Under the pieces are notes generated by a model. It worked only from the letters and a program-made list of their open reading frames with translations. It ran no database searches and was not told the origin of the DNA. A DNA stretch of 64,000 bases, taken from positions 5,536,001-5,600,000 of the forward strand of contig JANTQA010000048.1 in assembly GCA_027625915.1 (NCBI GenBank). Reading direction: 5' to 3'. Every line of letters starts with the position of its first letter. Within the stretch, counting starts at the first letter, position 1. A program made the position numbers and the translations under genes. Of this stretch, positions 60,052 to 64,000 are shown piece after piece. This stretch comes from Anaeramoeba flamelloides. Taxonomy: Eukaryota > Metamonada > Anaeramoebidae.

Positions 60052-60510
60052 ACTTTAAAAATTAAGACTTTGATTTTGTAAATGTGTTGTTGGTATTCAG
60101 AAATAAATCATAATAAGGCCTGCTAGTTTATTTCTAATCGAAATTAATCACACACAATACAAGATTTAATTTTTTTTCGAATTCAAAAAGAAAATTTTCA
60201 CAATACTTACTGTACTCTAAAGTGATAAAAGACAATGAATTGATGTGATTAATATAATACACTCAAAATACTCATTTTTTGCAGTATGAAATGGGTCTTC
60301 ATTTGTTTCTTAAAAACCCCTTTCTTTTCTTTTTTTTGATACTATTATAAATTAATGTATTTAAAATATTCATATTAATTAATGATTAATCCAATAATAT
60401 ACAATTTACCCCCCCTTTAAAAAAATTGCAACAAATAAATAAATAAATTCTTAATAACAACCAAATTTATTTCAAAGTTAACATTTATATCCTCCAACAA
60501 CGAAGAAAAA

Positions 60511-62794
60511 ATGGAAATCACAATTAAACCACCAGTAGAACAAGATTTCGTATTTTGCTTGTCGATCCTTTATGAATTAATTTTAATCTTTGAACATTTT
60601 TTTTATTCCAAACCACAACAAAATATTGATAACGAACAAAAAAGAATTTTCCATCAAGCGATAATCAATGCAACAGATTTTTTCATTTATTATTGCCAAT
60701 ATTATCCATTAACATCAATTATTAATATTTTAAGAAATAAAATTTTTAAATTAATTTTAATTATAGTTAATCGGAATTCTTTTAAAACTGTTGAAAAAAG
60801 CAAATTATTAAATATTATTACTAGAATATTTCAAGATCACCAGGTCAATAAAATCACTTTTTATTATGAATCACAAAAAATAAATCCAAATAAAGAATAT
60901 ATTAAAGAGAATGAGAATGGCAATGGCGATAAAAATGAGAACCAGAATAGATATGAGAATAAAAATAAAAATGAAACGGGAAATGAAAATGAAAACGAAA
61001 CTGTAAAAGAAAATGAAAAAGAAAAAGAAAAAGCAAAAGAAAGCGAAAAAGAAACTGAAAAAGAAAACGAAAAAAAAACTGAAAAAGAAAACGAAAAAAA
61101 AACTGAAAAAGAAAATGAAAAAGAAAATGAAAAAGAAAATGAAAAAGAAATTGAAAAAGAAATTGAAAATAAATTACCATGGATTAATTGTATAAATTAT
61201 TTAAAAAAAAAAACAAAATTATTCCGAAATATTAAAGAAATTAATTATAATAAAATTGAAAGCAATCAATTTAATTATGAAAATTCAATAATAATAATAC
61301 AAATTATACAGAAATTAATAGTAAATTCAAAGGAAGAAATTATAATCAATTTAATTAATAATGAATATTTTTCTTATTATGTTGATTATTTATTATGGAT
61401 TTCAATAAATTTTCAAAAAAATAAACTCTCGATCAACCCATTTGTAGAAAAAAAAAGAAAGGACAACAAAACGAAGAACAAAAACAACACCCCCAAATTT
61501 GTTTTTACTGAAGAAGAATTTTTATTAAAACTACCAGTTTTAAAAGATTCACTTCCAATCAAATCGATTTCTTTAGATTATTCAAAAAAAATAAAATCAA
61601 AGCAAATACACATTTATTTACAAACAATTTTCCAAGAATTACATTTATTATGTTTAAATCCAAAATTAAAACAAAAAATTCTCTCGTTTTGTTTGCTAAT
61701 TTTTGATTATGATTTTCATAAATCCAAAAATAATAATTTTTATCGGAATTATTTACAAAATTATTTTCCAATATTTCAATATTACGTATTGGAATTTTTT
61801 TTTCAAGAAATTTATGAAAGTGAAGATCTACTTTTTTTTAAAGAAAATAACGGCTGGAAATTCTTATTTTCAAAATTTTTTTATAAGACAGAAAAAGAAT
61901 TGGAAAGCATCCAAACAGTCGAAGGAAAGCAATTATTTAAATTCATAAAAAAACAATTATTTGGGTTTTTCCAATGCCAATGTATCAATCAATTTAATGT
62001 CAAAAATTCTAATTTCGAAATAGAATGCAAAACTTTATTAAATTTAATTAATAACAATAATCAAAACACCGACACCACCAATAAAAAAAACTTAAACAAC
62101 AACAACAACAGAAGTAATGACAACAACAGCAACAGCAACAGCAGTAATGACACCACCACCACCACCAACAAAAACAACAGAAGTAATGACAACAACAACA
62201 ACAGCAGCAGCAGCAGCAATGACATCTATAACAAAAACAATAACAGTACACATAATGAAAAGGATAATAATGGACATGATTATCAGAGTAATAATTTAGA
62301 AAAGTTATTTGATATCAGTTCTTTATTTTTAGATATTATGAAGCTTAATGAAATAGAAATTAGAAAGTCCCTGTTAAAATGCAATGGATTACAAATTTTA
62401 TCAAATAAAATTAAATACATCCATTCTTTACAAAACGAAATTTTATCAAATAAAAAACAATTTAATTTTTCATTAGAATTATTTTTTAAGTCTAGATCTT
62501 CATTATTTACTTTATTTGCAAAAATGTTGGTTGACGAAGATATTATGAGAAAAGCAGCAACCAACCCCCAAGTTGTATCATGCTTAATGTTAATTTTAGA
62601 AGATGAAAAAGTTCCAACTTTTACTTTAGAAAAACTTTCTCAAATGATTAAATTATCTTATCCTTATAATAGCAAATGGGATTATTTTTTTCAATCCTTT
62701 TTTCAATTTCTGAATAATTTATTATTAAAATATCAAAATAGTTTTATTGATGATCATACAATTGATATCAAAAACAACAATAATAATGGAATTC

Positions 62795-62843
<49 letters not shown>

Positions 62844-64000
62844 GTCAAATGATGATGATGATGATGATGACCATAACAATAACAAGAACAACAGAAGCAG
62901 CAACAACAAAAACAATAACAACAATAGCAATAAAGATGATGATAAATTTGAATTTCAAAATAATAAACTAAATGAAAACGAACATAATGATAATAAAGAT
63001 GGAAGAGATGATGACAACAAAAATAAAGATAACAATAACTCCATTTCCAACAAGAATAAAAACCCTGTTAAAGAAATTAAAAAAGTTGAAAAAATAAGAA
63101 AAAAAACATTTGAAAAGCCAACTGAAACTTTAAAATTTTTGAAAATATTAATAAAAATAATTAATAAATCCATAAAATCAAATATCAAACATTTTCAAAA
63201 GGTATTTGTAAAAAATGAAATTTATTATATAATTATAGTATTCTTATCAGATGAAAATTTGAAAAAACATTTTTTGATTAAAATTTTCAAATTGTTAAAA
63301 TTATTATTTTATCAAAATAAAAAAAATATTAGAATTTTTCAAAAGCAGATTTCATTTCAATTGTTTGAAAATTATCTACAAAATGACTTGGATGTAATTT
63401 TTAATTTATTATTGGATTTGCTAGTTAATAATGGGAAATTTTCAATTGAAGATAATTATTTTATCCAAATACCGAAATTAATAAAGACGATTTTTAATTT
63501 ATATTTAAAAAATAAATCAAACAAGTTATTAAAACTAATTAAAATCTTTAAAGAAATTTGTTTTAAATCTTCATTTAATTGTTACTGTTGTTCAAAAATT
63601 GGTTTAATCACACTGATTAGAAATAATATTAAATCTATCAAATCAAAAAAAATAATTATACAATTGATTGAGTTGATTGGTATTATTAGTAAAAATTTCA
63701 TTACTAGCTCTGAATTTAATTCCCTAATTTCATTATTTTGCCATTCCCAAATATATTACAGGAATTTTTATACAAAAAAATTATTAAATATAATTTTAGA
63801 GATTTGTTATTATCAAAAAAATTTACAAAATGGTCCCATTTCTTGTTTTCATTTTTTTAATAACGATTCTTTATTTCAATTACCAACGTTAAAGAATTTC
63901 CCAATCAAAGAATTTACTTTTATTACTTGGATCAAATTTGAAAATTTTAAAAAGAATTTTTTACTTAATGATCCAGATAAAGAAATAAAATTTGATAATG
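60511..64000 (+). CDS. BEACH-family scaffold protein, N-terminal part (runs off the window)
   Basis: One frame is open from ATG 60511 to the last base, 1163 codons, with no stop. It is helical and Leu/Ile/Asn/Lys-rich, as in the N-terminal solenoid of large BEACH proteins (WDFY3, LRBA, Dictyostelium Lvs), which act in membrane traffic and autophagy. Near the end, SCFHFFNNDSLFQLPTLKNF followed by PIKEFTFITWIKFENF matches the start of the concanavalin A-like domain that precedes PH-BEACH in this family (compare FF-FDG...LPxL..WP..GFTFxTWxR). The BEACH and WD40 domains would lie beyond the window. Four low-complexity inserts interrupt it: Glu/Lys repeats (60990-61170), Asn/Ser/Thr (62050-62270), and Asn with Asp runs (62770-62950 and 62990-63060). 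The frame is open from 60439 with an AG at 60476-60477, so the ATG may not be the true start. No BEACH domain is visible here, so the family call depends on the ConA-like segment. Confidence 0.65.
62791..62842. repeat. AAT trinucleotide tract within the BEACH-type gene
   Basis: A nearly pure run of AAT codons (poly-Asn) followed by a GAT run (poly-Asp) at 62850-62870. Pure units suggest recent slippage and length polymorphism. Confidence 0.85.

Larger units (their letters stand above)
57803..60510. other. Noncoding spacer with R2 repeat and a near-perfect foldback
   Basis: No gene seen. R2 takes 57875-58640 and the foldback 59705-60051. The frame at 59612-59803 overlaps the foldback arm and has no features. 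The BEACH-type frame is open from 60439, so an upstream exon with an acceptor near 60477 is possible. Confidence 0.6.

Noticed and set aside
62048-62299. Cys-, Val/Ala- and Thr-rich frames on both strands
   Set aside because: Other-frame readings of the AAC/AGC/ACC trinucleotide tract inside the BEACH-type gene.
1-64000. CRISPR arrays, rRNA, operons and bacterial signals
   Set aside because: No regularly spaced repeat-spacer arrays, no rRNA-like blocks and spliced genes throughout; the window is eukaryotic.

Overview
The window looks like nuclear DNA of a very AT-rich, intron-bearing amoeboid protist. It carries a SCAR/WAVE-complex Nap1 gene, an OCRL-type inositol 5-phosphatase, a cyclin with poly-Asn tracts, a BEACH-family scaffold, a Ras/Rab-like GTPase fragment and a PAS-domain gene starting Met-Gly-Asn-Lys. 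Proteins are full of Lys/Glu, Asn and Asp low-complexity tracts. Introns are GT-AG, mostly 59-225 nt. This style resembles Anaeramoeba or other AT-rich amoebae; the species is inferred, not shown.

Layout. 1-1581 intergenic. 1582-4271 OCRL/INPP5B-like phosphatase (+), with an apparent frame change in an A18 run. 4272-11974 noncoding with dispersed repeats. 11975-19176 Nap1/HEM (+), five exons with one 2.6-kb intron that contains a 195-bp MITE. 19177-34556 is almost gene-free apart from a Ras/Rab-like 3' half (21816-22472, -). It holds repeats, two MITE families, a long hairpin near 23.6 kb and a foldback element near 32 kb. 34557-40366 is a cyclin gene split by a 2.8-kb gap carrying a decayed DNA transposon in antisense. 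40367-43926 noncoding. 43927-45064 a three-exon coiled-coil gene (-). 45209-47982 an element with long inverted arms. 51046-51444 the start of a PAS-domain gene (-). 56499-57802 a four-exon gene of unknown function (+). 59705-60051 a near-perfect foldback. 60511 to the end, the open N-terminal part of a BEACH-type protein (+).

Gene functions. OCRL (phosphoinositide turnover on endosomes and at the cell surface), Nap1 (Rac-controlled Arp2/3 actin assembly) and the BEACH protein (membrane traffic) all belong to the membrane/cytoskeleton machinery of a crawling, phagocytic cell. Their adjacency is probably chance; nothing in the sequence suggests co-regulation.

Roughly two thirds of the window is noncoding, and much of that is repeat-derived. 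At least four copies of a Tc1/mariner-type MITE with TA target duplications, five copies of a separate ~0.4-0.55 kb dispersed repeat, a hairpin-forming repeat family and several foldback elements can be recognised by eye. No rRNA, intact tRNA or CRISPR array was seen. All splice models are by eye and rest on GT-AG sites, matching phases and family alignment where a family is known.
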